Of a stretch of DNA of 64,000 bases, positions 54,365 to 63,233 are shown in pieces (within the stretch, counting starts at the first letter, position 1; every line of letters begins with the position of its first letter). Origin of the DNA: CBDBND01 sp965262665 (GTDB lineage Bacteria; Pseudomonadota; Alphaproteobacteria; Rhodospirillales; Rhodospirillaceae); contig CBDHFR010000004.1 of NCBI GenBank assembly GCA_965262665.1, positions 2,914,001 through 2,978,000 of the forward strand. Reading direction: 5' to 3'. Under the pieces are notes generated by a model. It made no database searches. It saw nothing but the letters and a program-made list of their open reading frames with translations, and had not been told where the DNA came from. Made by a program: the position numbers and the translations under genes.

Positions 54365-55637
54365 GGCGCCAGGGTAGGGGTGCGCGCCGTGCTGTCACAC
54401 CTGCAATGACAAGAAAGCCGAGGGTGTAAGCAACAAAGGTCGCCTGTGCTGCACCGACCAGGCCGTTTGTCTGAATCATCACATAGGTAAGGCCCACGTT
54501 GAGCACCGCGATCCCGGCGCTGGAAAGGGAAATCCAGCCTGTTGTTTCGCTGTAATAAAGATAGGACGCCGTAAGGGACCAGAGACCTTGGGCGACAAAA
54601 GCGAACACGATCCAAACGAATACCGGCGTCGCGGCAACGTAGATCTCGCCAAAGATCCACGGCAACGCAAACCAGCCGACAATGGCAATGCCAAAACCGG
54701 CAATCACGAACAACCCGGCAACGACGTATGCAGCTTTCATGGCAGTCAGAAGAGCCCCCGGAGATCCATCTTTCAGATGGTCATAAAACCAAGGCGTCCA
54801 GGCCCGGTTCACGGACTGAGATAAAATGAACATCACCTGTCCCACTTGGTAGCCGATGGTGTAAACCCCCGCGGCCGCTTCATCCATGAGGTTGACCAGC
54901 AGAATTCGGTCGGTGGCTGTGACCATGGCCGCGCCGATCATGTGCGGCACCAGTGGAGCGCCATAGCGGACGATATGAGACAGATGTTCACGGGCGACGT
55001 GACGGGTGACTAGCTTTCGCCGCCATAGCCAAATCAATCCGGCAACGGCCACGCCGCCATGGCTGACTATCAGCACCAGTACAAGATCCGGCCAGCCAGT
55101 CAGGCCCGACAGGACAAACACCAACAACAAGCCGTTGAGGACAAAGGCGCGTCCAATCCGCCAAACGCCAAAGCGCACCGGCTGGTTAGCCATTTGGTTA
55201 AGCACGAGAATCAAGCCCACAACCGTTTGCGCCCAGGCGACCAAGACCCAGGCCCAAAACCAGGACCCCGGAATGGGAATAGTTGCCGACAGACTGGGAG
55301 CAAGAAAGACCAGAATGCCATAGACCAATATGGCCAGACAAACGATCAACAGCAGTCCGGTGGCGATGTAGGCCGGGTAATCGGTTTCTTTACGGTCTAC
55401 ATATTTGCGTCCCGCCGCCGTTTCGAAGCCCAGACCAACCAGGGGCATCAAAAGGTTCACGCCGACCAAAAAGATGGCGTAAATCCCGTAGTCTTGAGGA
55501 GATACCGTTCGCGTGATAACCGGAATGACCAGTAAGGGAAAGAGGGAGGCAAGGCCGTTGATGATGACGTAGGCCCCCGCCTCACCGAACAGGGGCAGCG
55601 CGCGTAGGCTTTGGAGGAGTCCGGGTAAAGCTCTCAA
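54351..55637 (-). CDS. Lipid-linked oligosaccharide flippase (Wzx-like, MATE/MOP superfamily)
   Basis: The 428-residue inner-membrane protein has twelve helices. 'LPLFGEAGAYVIINGLASLF' and 'VIPVITRTVSPQDYGIYAIF' open the family, and 'HIVRYGAPLVPHMIGAAMVT' with 'DRILLVNLMDEAAAGVYTIG' marks the second half. It translocates undecaprenyl-linked oligosaccharides for O-antigen or capsule. It shares a cluster with the aminotransferase and GT39-like genes. Confidence 0.85.
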   Translation of the reverse strand: MRALPGLLQSLRALPLFGEAGAYVIINGLASLFPLLVIPVITRTVSPQDYGIYAIFLVGVNLLMPLVGLGFETAAGRKYVDRKETDYPAYIATGLLLIVCLAILVYGILVFLAPSLSATIPIPGSWFWAWVLVAWAQTVVGLILVLNQMANQPVRFGVWRIGRAFVLNGLLLVFVLSGLTGWPDLVLVLIVSHGGVAVAGLIWLWRRKLVTRHVAREHLSHIVRYGAPLVPHMIGAAMVTATDRILLVNLMDEAAAGVYTIGYQVGQVMFILSQSVNRAWTPWFYDHLKDGSPGALLTAMKAAYVVAGLFVIAGFGIAIVGWFALPWIFGEIYVAATPVFVWIVFAFVAQGLWSLTASYLYYSETTGWISLSSAGIAVLNVGLTYVMIQTNGLVGAAQATFVAYTLGFLVIAGVTARRAPLPWRLRTS

Positions 55638-55973
55638 ATTCCCTACTTTTCTGCGGATTTAAGCCTGAATCGACGATACGGCGGCGAGATCATTGGCCAG
55701 GCCCCATAAATGCCATAACACAATGTTAAGGGAAAGCCGCTAAGTCTTTGTTTTATTGGGGCATCCCTCGCCCAAGCCCATGCGTTTATGGACAAGGAGC
55801 CCTGACATGGTCCATAGTAACCGCGATCACATGAAAGACCGGCTCGGTGGCTGGCACACGTTTGGCTCGCGGTTGGCGCGCGACGGCAATGCCGTTACGC
55901 GCCGCTGTATTTTGTGTTCAGGCCTGTCGAGCGGTTGCCTGTCGCTGAAAAGAAGCGACGGCGTGTGAAAATA
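55638..55973. other. Intergenic region with one small open frame
   Basis: These 336 bases lie between the divergent flippase and protease genes. A 53-codon frame starts at ATG 55807 after AAGGAGCC ('MVHSNRDHMKDRLGGWHTFG') and ends at 55968, five bases before the protease start. The ribosome-binding site is good, but no homology is known. It might be a leader peptide, or chance. Nothing else is seen. Confidence 0.35.
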
Positions 55974-58109
55974 ATGGATTCTGGGACGACATTCTTGATG
56001 ACGTTGTTCAGCGGGTTTACCCGCTGCGCTGCTGTGGCTCTCTTGTGTCTGGCCGGAGCGCTGCCGGCGCAGGCCCAGCTCGAACAGATCATGAAGCAGC
56101 TTGATGCCTCTGGGCAGGCCCGTGTCATCGTGCGTATGCAAGACGCGTCTCACGTGACGAAATGGGAAACGGCAAAGTCGGCCACCGAACAACGTGCTGC
56201 CGTGAGATCCATGCGTCTTAACTTTGACGCCGCGCTCATCGAACAAGGCCTCACTGTAGACCGTTCCTTCTCGAGCCTTCCGTTTGTCGGTGTTGAACTG
56301 GATCAGGAAGGCCTTGGTGCACTTCTTGCTTTATCCGAAGTTGCGGATGTGTATCCGGTTACCATTGAGCGCAAAGGGCAAACCCGAGAAAAGCCAAACC
56401 TATTGTCATCGGTGCCGTCGATCGATCTGACTGATGCGTGGGCGCTCGGCTATGAAGGAGAAGGCAATACAGTCGCCGTCATCGACGGCGGTTTCGATAC
56501 TGATCACGAGATGCTATCCGACAAAGTGGTGGGCGAGGCCTGTTTCTCGGCCACCTTCGGCACGGATACGTTCAGTCAATGTCCAGGGGGCGTGACACCG
56601 CTGATCGCCACTGGGGCCGCGTCCAATTGCCCGTCCGGTTCGGATCGCTGTGGTCACGGAACCCATGTGGCTTCGATCGCTGTCGGTAACGATGGCTCCA
56701 ACTTTGGTGTGGCCCGCAAAGCTCAATTCATGCCGATTGATGTTTTCTCGGAAGTCACCGACGAGGAGGTCTGTTCACCTAATCCTGCGCCCTGTGAGTT
56801 GACGGATTCTTTGGCGGTTCTCGATGCGCTGAATTACATCAACGAGAATGCCGAAGAATTTAACGTGGTTGCCGTTAACTTAAGTTTGGGCGGTGGTGAA
56901 AACACTGGTCCTTGTGATTCCGATCCCAGAGCAGTTGTCGTCGATATGCTGCGCGAAAAAGGCGTGTTGACAGCCGCTGCTGCAGGTAATGAAGCCTATA
57001 ACGATGCCATCAATGCTCCGGGGTGCATCTCATCCGTTCTGTCCGTGGGTGCCACCAATGATGGCACGTCCATCGCATCCTTTTCTAATTTCTCGCCCCT
57101 CATGGATTTAGTCGCACCCGGTGTCAGCATCCGCGCAGCCCGTGCCGGCGGCGGCCTCGTGACGCGGTCAGGGACATCCATGTCAACGCCTCATGTAGCT
57201 GGGGCTGTTGCGGTGATCCGGTCCGCCTTTCCAGAAGCAACGGCCGATGAAATTGAAGGGGCGATCAAGTCGTCCGGCTTTTCTGCGTCAAAAATCGGCC
57301 AGAACGCTGAAATTCCCAGAATCCAAGTCAACCAGACCATTCTCACCCTGCAGGGTATCAACGTGCGGGTATTCAACAATGTCATTGGTTCACGGACCAC
57401 CGATGTGGGGCAGTCGTTCATCCGCTTGCACAACAACACAGATGAGGACGGCCGTGTGCGTGTCTCACTGAGAGATGCGGAGAGCGGGGTGCGGTTAGGA
57501 CGCTGGGTGAGCCCGGATATTCCCGCCCACGCCTCTTTTCAGTTTAACGTTGAAAGACTTGAGACTGAAGCAGCCGCTGATGTCGCCATCGCAACGGACG
57601 AGCGGAAATACTACAATCTCGTTGTCGAAGCCGAATTCGACGGGTCCATGCAACATGTGCTGTGGCAAAGGTCGGCTGGCGTTATATCCAATATGACAAG
57701 TTGTGCTGACGGCGTCGCTGGCGGGGAACGGTCTCTGTTTAACGTGCATAGTCCGAATGTCATTCAGTATCCATCATCCGTGCGGATCTATAACAGCGGC
57801 ACCACCGGCGATTCGGCATCTCTCGATATCTACAACGCCTCAACGGGAGAAGAATTAGGGACGTGGGAGAGTGGGACGATCGAAGCAGGTGCGGCCATCG
57901 AAGTCACGACCGCCGATATCGCGAATGATCTGGATTTGCAGTCCCCCGATGCCAATACGGTGACCGATGCTGCCGGGAATCTACCCACCCATCTCAACAT
58001 TGAAATGCGAGACGGCTTTACCGGTCACCTCCAACACACGGTCCGCAATACGATTGCCAACGTGCTCACCGATATGTCCGCTAAATGCGATCTTGGGTCA
58101 AACGACTAG
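55974..58109 (+). CDS. Secreted S8 (subtilisin-family) serine protease with two C-terminal repeats
   Basis: The protein of about 711 residues has a signal peptide ending near 'LPAQAQLEQ', then a propeptide. The catalytic triad is D171 (in AVIDGGFD), H228 (in GHGTHVAS) and S402 (in SGTSMSTPHVAG), with the oxyanion Asn in 'AAGNEAYND'. Residues 461-577 and 578-711 are two copies of a beta-rich domain. Each has a V-R-x-[FY]-N opening, a 'SGxxLGxW' turn and a 'QHxxx' end ('FDGSMQHVLWQR' and 'FTGHLQHTVRN'). The domain may bind a cell-surface or substrate polymer. ATG 55974 is taken; upstream in-frame starts exist. Confidence 0.85.
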   Translation: MDSGTTFLMTLFSGFTRCAAVALLCLAGALPAQAQLEQIMKQLDASGQARVIVRMQDASHVTKWETAKSATEQRAAVRSMRLNFDAALIEQGLTVDRSFSSLPFVGVELDQEGLGALLALSEVADVYPVTIERKGQTREKPNLLSSVPSIDLTDAWALGYEGEGNTVAVIDGGFDTDHEMLSDKVVGEACFSATFGTDTFSQCPGGVTPLIATGAASNCPSGSDRCGHGTHVASIAVGNDGSNFGVARKAQFMPIDVFSEVTDEEVCSPNPAPCELTDSLAVLDALNYINENAEEFNVVAVNLSLGGGENTGPCDSDPRAVVVDMLREKGVLTAAAAGNEAYNDAINAPGCISSVLSVGATNDGTSIASFSNFSPLMDLVAPGVSIRAARAGGGLVTRSGTSMSTPHVAGAVAVIRSAFPEATADEIEGAIKSSGFSASKIGQNAEIPRIQVNQTILTLQGINVRVFNNVIGSRTTDVGQSFIRLHNNTDEDGRVRVSLRDAESGVRLGRWVSPDIPAHASFQFNVERLETEAAADVAIATDERKYYNLVVEAEFDGSMQHVLWQRSAGVISNMTSCADGVAGGERSLFNVHSPNVIQYPSSVRIYNSGTTGDSASLDIYNASTGEELGTWESGTIEAGAAIEVTTADIANDLDLQSPDANTVTDAAGNLPTHLNIEMRDGFTGHLQHTVRNTIANVLTDMSAKCDLGSND

Positions 58110-58221
58110 GCAGAACCCACATCCTTTCCAGGTCCGCGGACTTGATCCCAATCAAAGGCATTGCTCAGTTTGACCGCGTAGTCTATCGGTCATCGAACAA
58201 CGCATTAACGGAGTATAGTGA

Positions 58222-58598
58222 CGTGAGCCTCAAAACCGTCCGGCTTGAATTGGCCAGAACGAAAGGCCATCCCAATGGCAACCCCAACCACGGCTATGAA
58301 TTTCACGCGCCCTTGAACGGTGATGGTCATCTAGACGAGACAGCATGGCCCGACAACAAAGAGCTGTGTTCCGTGCGCCGATTTGAAGATGACTTGGAAG
58401 ATGAGCACGGCTTGCTTCTCCATCTCGGTCCAGACCGGTGGGTCTTTATCTTACGAGCCGGGTGAAGAGGACGATGAACCACTGTTCCGGCTGTCCCTCC
58501 ATCGCTTTCAAGAAGGAGAGTATGTATCCATTACGGAACACGATGGCGAGCAGAGAACGTTTCAGGTGGTTGCCGTTTCAGATTACGTCCCGGTGTAA
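58222..58598 (+). pseudogene. Conserved hypothetical protein broken by a one-base insertion
   Basis: From GTG 58222 the frame gives 'MSLKTVRLELARTKGHPNGN' and 'HGYEFHAPLNGDGHLDETAW', continuing to 'LGPDRWVF'. A surplus A near 58451 then pushes it to an early stop ('ILRAG'). In the next frame 'SYEPGEEDDEPLFRLSLHRF' and 'VSITEHDGEQRTFQVVAVSD' complete a product of about 125 residues. No function is known. The match of both halves around one base makes a simple frameshift likely. Confidence 0.75.
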
Positions 58599-58628
58599 AG
58601 TTGAACCACCGGTGGCCGATTGGTTCCG

Positions 58629-59297
58629 TTAAAGCGTAACCATGCCCTGACCGGTTTTGATCAGGTCTTGGACGGGCACGTCTTCGCGTCGCTCTGGAAC
58701 ATCGACACCGCGCTGACAAGCCGGACGCGCGGCAAGCGTTTCATGCCACCGTGTCAGGTGCTCTAAACCATCAATGGACACGCCTGACCATTCGTGGGTG
58801 CGGACCCAAGCCCAGTTCGCAATATCGGCAATGGAGTAATCACCGGCGAGCCACTCATTATCCGCCAATCGCGTATCCAACACTTCAAACAGGCGCCGGC
58901 TTTCATTTTGATAGCGGGCGATGGCGGACGGAATCTGTTCAGGGAAATAGCGGTAAAAAACATTGGCCTGACCCATCATTGGGCCGATGCCGCCCATTTG
59001 AAACATGACCCATTGCATCACCAGAGACCGCCCCCGCACATCTGACGGCATCAGTTGACCTGTCTTTTCCGCCAAATAAACAAGAATCGCACCTGACTCA
59101 AACACTACGAAATCGTCATTGTCGTGATCAATAATCACAGGGATGCGGCCGTTAGGATTTAATTTAAGAAACCAGGGTTCTTTTTGGGTCTTATCCTGAA
59201 GACGGATGTGGTTCACTTCGTACGGCAGCGCCATTTCTTCCAATGCAATTGAAACCTTGTGACCGTTCGGTGTGCGGGACGTAAGAAGTTCGATCAT
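58629..59297 (-). CDS. Glutathione S-transferase family protein (YfcG/YghU-like)
   Basis: This 222-residue protein with thioredoxin-like N-terminus and helical C-terminus begins 'MIELLTSRTPNGHKVSIALE'. TPNGHK is the active-site motif of the nu-class disulfide-reducing GSTs. 'NPNGRIPVIIDHDNDDFVVF' is the GSH-binding turn with cis-Pro, followed by 'ESGAILVYLAEKTGQL'. It overlaps the DUF2937-like gene start by four bases. It likely reduces disulfides or conjugates using glutathione. Confidence 0.88.
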   Translation of the reverse strand: MIELLTSRTPNGHKVSIALEEMALPYEVNHIRLQDKTQKEPWFLKLNPNGRIPVIIDHDNDDFVVFESGAILVYLAEKTGQLMPSDVRGRSLVMQWVMFQMGGIGPMMGQANVFYRYFPEQIPSAIARYQNESRRLFEVLDTRLADNEWLAGDYSIADIANWAWVRTHEWSGVSIDGLEHLTRWHETLAARPACQRGVDVPERREDVPVQDLIKTGQGMVTL

Positions 59298-59815
59298 CTT
59301 CGCGACCAGTTATGCTGTTTCACTGCGTGAGCAAAATGTATTTGCCGCCGTCTGGGTTGGCCGATCAAATAGATGAGGGAAAATTTGACAATCTCATAGA
59401 CAATCAAAGCAACAATAATACCCATTAAACTGTAGGTAAGTGCATTGGCATCCAGGGGTACGGCAGGCACAAAATCGTTAAGTGTTCCATTCAGGATGGT
59501 GTCGTCGGCATGACGCAGAAACGTAAATGGCCGTGTTACGATGCCTGAGTCCACAATCGCGGTGTAGGCGGACTCCAACTCAGACACGCGCAAGCGCGCA
59601 TCTGTTTCCAGTTCGCGCCGCGCCGTTTCGCTCATGGTTTGGTAGCGTACACCGTTTAAGATCCGATCCAGATTCAATTTGGCTTCGTCCAAATGGCCAC
59701 CGAGCCGTTGAACATATTGATCAATCAAGGCTTGAGTTTGTGACGCCGCCATGGCCGCCGCAGCGGCAAAGCCTGCGCCAATCAACAGGTCGATCTTCTT
59801 TAGTAACCATATCAT
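59294..59815 (-). CDS. DUF2937-like small membrane protein
   Basis: The 173-residue protein has an N-terminal helix ('LLIGAGFAAAAAMAASQT') and a second helix near 'LMGIIVALIVYEIVKFSLIY'. Between them, 'YVQRLGGHLDEAKLNLDRIL' matches the DUF2937 core (a periplasmic helical region with QRLGGHxDEA). The function is unknown. It is co-transcribed with the GST gene, whose ATG overlaps the TGA. Confidence 0.75.
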   Translation of the reverse strand: MIWLLKKIDLLIGAGFAAAAAMAASQTQALIDQYVQRLGGHLDEAKLNLDRILNGVRYQTMSETARRELETDARLRVSELESAYTAIVDSGIVTRPFTFLRHADDTILNGTLNDFVPAVPLDANALTYSLMGIIVALIVYEIVKFSLIYLIGQPRRRQIHFAHAVKQHNWSRR

Positions 59816-59954
59816 GAAGAAAACGCTTTCTGGTTAGCTGGCTTATCTTAACGGGTTCAACCCATTCATTCCAATGACAGGGCTGTCCGTCTATAAGACC
59901 GCATCTAGGAGCCAATTGTGGCGGCCCTATGTCGGACGAAACCCTGGAACCCAA

Positions 59955-60989
59955 ATGCGCGTCGATAAATTCGACTTCACTCTACCGGCAGACCTGATCG
60001 CTAATCGGCCGGTCACACCCCGGGACTCGGCGCGGCTTTTGCATGTGTCGGATGGTAAATTCGTTGACCGGTCGGTTGGAGATTTACCCCAACTGCTTTG
60101 CCGAGGAGACGTGCTGGTGTTGAACGATACTCGTGTTATTCCCGCGCGGCTTCTGGGCAATCGAGGAGAGGCGCGTGTCGAAATTTTAATCCATCAGCAT
60201 GGTGACGACGGGACCTGTTTGGCACTGGCCAAGCCGGCGAAACGGCTAAAGCCCGGCGACCAAATCAACTTTGCAGAGGAATTGACCGCAGACGTCTTGG
60301 GGCGTGCTGCCGATGGTTCGGTCCGCTTGCGGTTCAACGTCGCTGGGCAATCTTTTGCCAAGGCATTGAAACGGCTCGGCCATACGCCTTTGCCCCCTTA
60401 CCTGCAACGTGGCGATGATGGGCAAGACCGCGACGACTATCAAACCATTTACGCGCGCAACGACGGTGCAATCGCCGCTCCAACTGCGGGTCTCCACTTT
60501 ACCCAAGAGCTCCTGGGTCAGTTGCAGGAACAAGGCATCTCACTTGTATACGTCACGCTTCATGTGGGTTTGGGAACGTTTACCCCGGTCAAAGCGGACG
60601 ACACAGACGACCATGTTATGCACCAGGAATGGGGAGAAATACCTTCGGATGTGGCGGCCGTGCTGAATTCAGCTATACAGGACCAGCGACGTATTATCGC
60701 CGTTGGTACGACAAGCTTGCGCCTTTTAGAGTCCGCCGTCGATGAGTCCGGTACAATTCAGCCGTTCGCAGGAATTACAGATCTGTTTATCGTCCCCGGA
60801 TACCGGTTCAAGGTTGTCGATGCGCTGATGACGAATTTTCATTTGCCCAAATCTACGCTTTTCATATTGGTCTCTGCGTTTGCCGGATTAGATACCATAC
60901 ACCAAGCTTATGCCTACGCCATAGCAAACGGGTATCGCTTCTATTCCTACGGAGATGCATGCCTACTCAAACGGAGCGCTGCGCCGTGA
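59955..60989 (+). CDS. queA: S-adenosylmethionine:tRNA ribosyltransferase-isomerase QueA
   Basis: The 344-residue enzyme transfers and isomerises the ribosyl part of SAM onto preQ1-tRNA, giving epoxyqueuosine. 'MRVDKFDFTLPADLIANRPV' starts at ATG 59955; longer frames upstream lack a good start. 'DVLVLNDTRVIPARLLG', 'AAPTAGLHFTQELLGQLQEQ' and 'TNFHLPKSTLFILVSAFAG' are hallmark blocks. It is first in queA-tgt-queG and overlaps tgt by 31 bases. Confidence 0.95.
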   Translation: MRVDKFDFTLPADLIANRPVTPRDSARLLHVSDGKFVDRSVGDLPQLLCRGDVLVLNDTRVIPARLLGNRGEARVEILIHQHGDDGTCLALAKPAKRLKPGDQINFAEELTADVLGRAADGSVRLRFNVAGQSFAKALKRLGHTPLPPYLQRGDDGQDRDDYQTIYARNDGAIAAPTAGLHFTQELLGQLQEQGISLVYVTLHVGLGTFTPVKADDTDDHVMHQEWGEIPSDVAAVLNSAIQDQRRIIAVGTTSLRLLESAVDESGTIQPFAGITDLFIVPGYRFKVVDALMTNFHLPKSTLFILVSAFAGLDTIHQAYAYAIANGYRFYSYGDACLLKRSAAP

Positions 60990-62119
60990 CGGACAACCCC
61001 TTCGGTTTTTCGGTCCAGGCGCGAGATGGAGCAGCACGCACGGGGATTCTGACCACCGCCCACGGTAATGTCGATACACCGGCCTTTATGGCGGTCGGAA
61101 CCGCCGGCACAGTCAAGGCCATGACGGTGGACAGTGTGGCCGACACCGGGACCCAAATGATCCTGGGTAATACCTATCATCTCATGCTGCGCCCCGGCGC
61201 CGAACGGATCGCCAAATTGAGTGGGCTACGGGCTTTCATGCGGTGGGACGGTCCAATCCTAACGGACTCGGGTGGCTTCCAGATCATGTCTCTGGCCAAA
61301 CTGCGCACGTTGTCAGAAGACGGTGTGGCCTTTCAGTCCCATATCGACGGCAGCCGGCATCACCTCACGCCGGAAAGTGCAATGGCCATCCAGCATCAGT
61401 TGGATTCCACTGTGAGCATGGCGCTAGACGAATGTACGCCTTTTCCGGCGACGCAGGAGGAAGCAGCCCAAAGCATGGCGTTGTCCATGCGTTGGGCGGA
61501 GCGCTGCCGGTCAGCCTTTGTAGAGCGCCCGGGGTATGGCTTGTTCGGCATCGTCCAAGGGGGCATATATCCTGACTTGCGGGCGGAGTCGGCTCAAGCG
61601 CTGACGGGCATTGGGTTTGACGGGTATGCCATCGGCGGTTTAGCCGTGGGCGAAGGGCAGGAAATGATGTTCGCCATGACAGAGGCGACCGCACAGCTCC
61701 TCCCAGACACCACACCTCGGTACCTGATGGGCGTTGGTAAACCCCTTGATATCGTCGGCGCCGTACAACGTGGGGTCGACATGTTCGACTGCGTTTTACC
61801 CACGCGATCGGGTCGAACGGCGCAAGCCTTCACGCGGTTTGGAACAGTGAATCTGCGCAATACGCGCCATGCCGATGATCCGCGCCCGCTTGATGAAAGC
61901 GTGTCCTGTAGCGCGAGCCGCAATTACAGCCGCGCCTACCTACATCACCTGTTTAAGGCCGATGAGATCCTCGGCATGATGCTTCTCACATGGCATAATA
62001 TTGCCTTCTATCAGCAACTTATGGCGAGCCTCCGTGACGCAATCCGTTCGGGATCACTCGACACTTACGCAAAAACGTTTGCAACCGACTGGGGTCGCGG
62101 TGACATCGACCCCTTTTGA
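60959..62119 (+). CDS. tgt: tRNA-guanine(34) transglycosylase Tgt, zinc-ligand residues altered
   Basis: The 386-residue enzyme exchanges G34 of His, Asp, Asn and Tyr tRNAs for preQ1. The catalytic regions are present: 'LGNTYHLMLRPG', 'LTDSGGFQIMSLAKL' with the nucleophile region, 'GIVQGGIYPDLRAES', and 'FDCVLPTRSGRTAQAF' with the catalytic Asp. The zinc site, normally C-x-C-x2-C plus a distant His, reads V315-S-C317-S-A-S320, with H346 retained. Two of three Cys are therefore lost. It overlaps queA and queG, and ATG 60959 is used. Confidence 0.93.
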   Translation: MPTQTERCAVTDNPFGFSVQARDGAARTGILTTAHGNVDTPAFMAVGTAGTVKAMTVDSVADTGTQMILGNTYHLMLRPGAERIAKLSGLRAFMRWDGPILTDSGGFQIMSLAKLRTLSEDGVAFQSHIDGSRHHLTPESAMAIQHQLDSTVSMALDECTPFPATQEEAAQSMALSMRWAERCRSAFVERPGYGLFGIVQGGIYPDLRAESAQALTGIGFDGYAIGGLAVGEGQEMMFAMTEATAQLLPDTTPRYLMGVGKPLDIVGAVQRGVDMFDCVLPTRSGRTAQAFTRFGTVNLRNTRHADDPRPLDESVSCSASRNYSRAYLHHLFKADEILGMMLLTWHNIAFYQQLMASLRDAIRSGSLDTYAKTFATDWGRGDIDPF

Positions 62120-63233
62120 CTCCCCCGACAAGTTGAAGACAGCCCTCAACGAAGAAGCGTTGAATCTCGGGTTTGATGTCATGCGCGTTACCGAGGCAAC
62201 TGTTTCAACTGACGTCTCATCGGATTTCGATGCTTTCATCGACGGTGGCTATCACGGTGATATGACCTGGATGGCCGATACAGCGGTGCGGCGGCGCCAT
62301 CCTCTGGCGCTGTGGCCCGACGTCAAAACCGCCATCATGCTTGGCGTCAACTACGGGCCAGGGACCGATCCGATGGCACTGCTTGGTCAAACCGACAAAG
62401 GTGTGATCAGCATCTACGCCCGTGGCCGTGACTATCATGATGTATTGAAAAAACGGCTGAAAGCCTTAGCCCGGTGGCTTGTCGATAAGACTGGTGGTGA
62501 GGTCAAGGTGTTCGTCGATACGGCGCCGATTCTCGAAAAACCTTTGGCTCAAGCTGCAGGTCTGGGATGGCAAGGTAAGCATACCAATCTCGTGTCCCGC
62601 ACCTTCGGATCCTGGCTGTTTCTCGGTGAAATCTTCACCACGGTCGAGCTATCACCCGACGCACGGGAAACGGATCATTGTGGGACCTGCCGTCAATGCC
62701 TCGACGTTTGTCCAACAGGTGCGTTTTTAGACGCCAATCGCATAGACGCGCGCCGCTGTATTTCTTATCTGACCATTGAGCACAAAGGGCACATTGATCG
62801 CTCATTGCGTCCCTTAATGGGCAATCGCATTTACGGCTGTGATGACTGCCTGGCCATTTGTCCCTGGAATAAGTTCGCTGCGGTCGCCAATGCAGCAACC
62901 TTGAACAACCAGTCAGAGTTGGAGGCCCCGTACCTGGCGGATCTTGTCGTTCTCACGGACTCTGACTTCCGGTCTCTATTTTCCGGTTCGCCAATTAAAC
63001 GCATTGGCCGGGACAGGTTTGTCCGCAACGTGTTGATCGCCATAGGTAACAGTGCATCTTCAGAGTTCGCCGGTCTTGTGGAGCCGTTGTGCAAAGACGA
63101 CGCCGCGCTGGTGCGGGCAATGGCGGTTTGGGCTTTATCCCGGTTGGCGCCGGAACGCGCTTCCGCGATTAAAGACGAGCGCCTCGAATTGGAGAATGAT
63201 GCAACCGTGAGGGAAGAATGGCACGCGGTCTAA
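62100..63233 (+). CDS. queG: Epoxyqueuosine reductase QueG
   Basis: This enzyme of about 377 residues, a cobalamin and 4Fe-4S protein, reduces epoxyqueuosine to queuosine in tRNA. The start is GTG 62100, overlapping the tgt end; the ATG alternatives are far downstream. The cobalamin-binding N-terminal domain leads to two ferredoxin-type clusters: 'CGTCRQCLDVCPTGA' and 'CISYLTIEHKG' with 'YGCDDCLAICPWNKFA'. Armadillo-like repeats at the end include 'LVRAMAVWALSRLAPERA'. It completes the queuosine operon. Confidence 0.93.
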   Translation: MTSTPFDSPDKLKTALNEEALNLGFDVMRVTEATVSTDVSSDFDAFIDGGYHGDMTWMADTAVRRRHPLALWPDVKTAIMLGVNYGPGTDPMALLGQTDKGVISIYARGRDYHDVLKKRLKALARWLVDKTGGEVKVFVDTAPILEKPLAQAAGLGWQGKHTNLVSRTFGSWLFLGEIFTTVELSPDARETDHCGTCRQCLDVCPTGAFLDANRIDARRCISYLTIEHKGHIDRSLRPLMGNRIYGCDDCLAICPWNKFAAVANAATLNNQSELEAPYLADLVVLTDSDFRSLFSGSPIKRIGRDRFVRNVLIAIGNSASSEFAGLVEPLCKDDAALVRAMAVWALSRLAPERASAIKDERLELENDATVREEWHAV

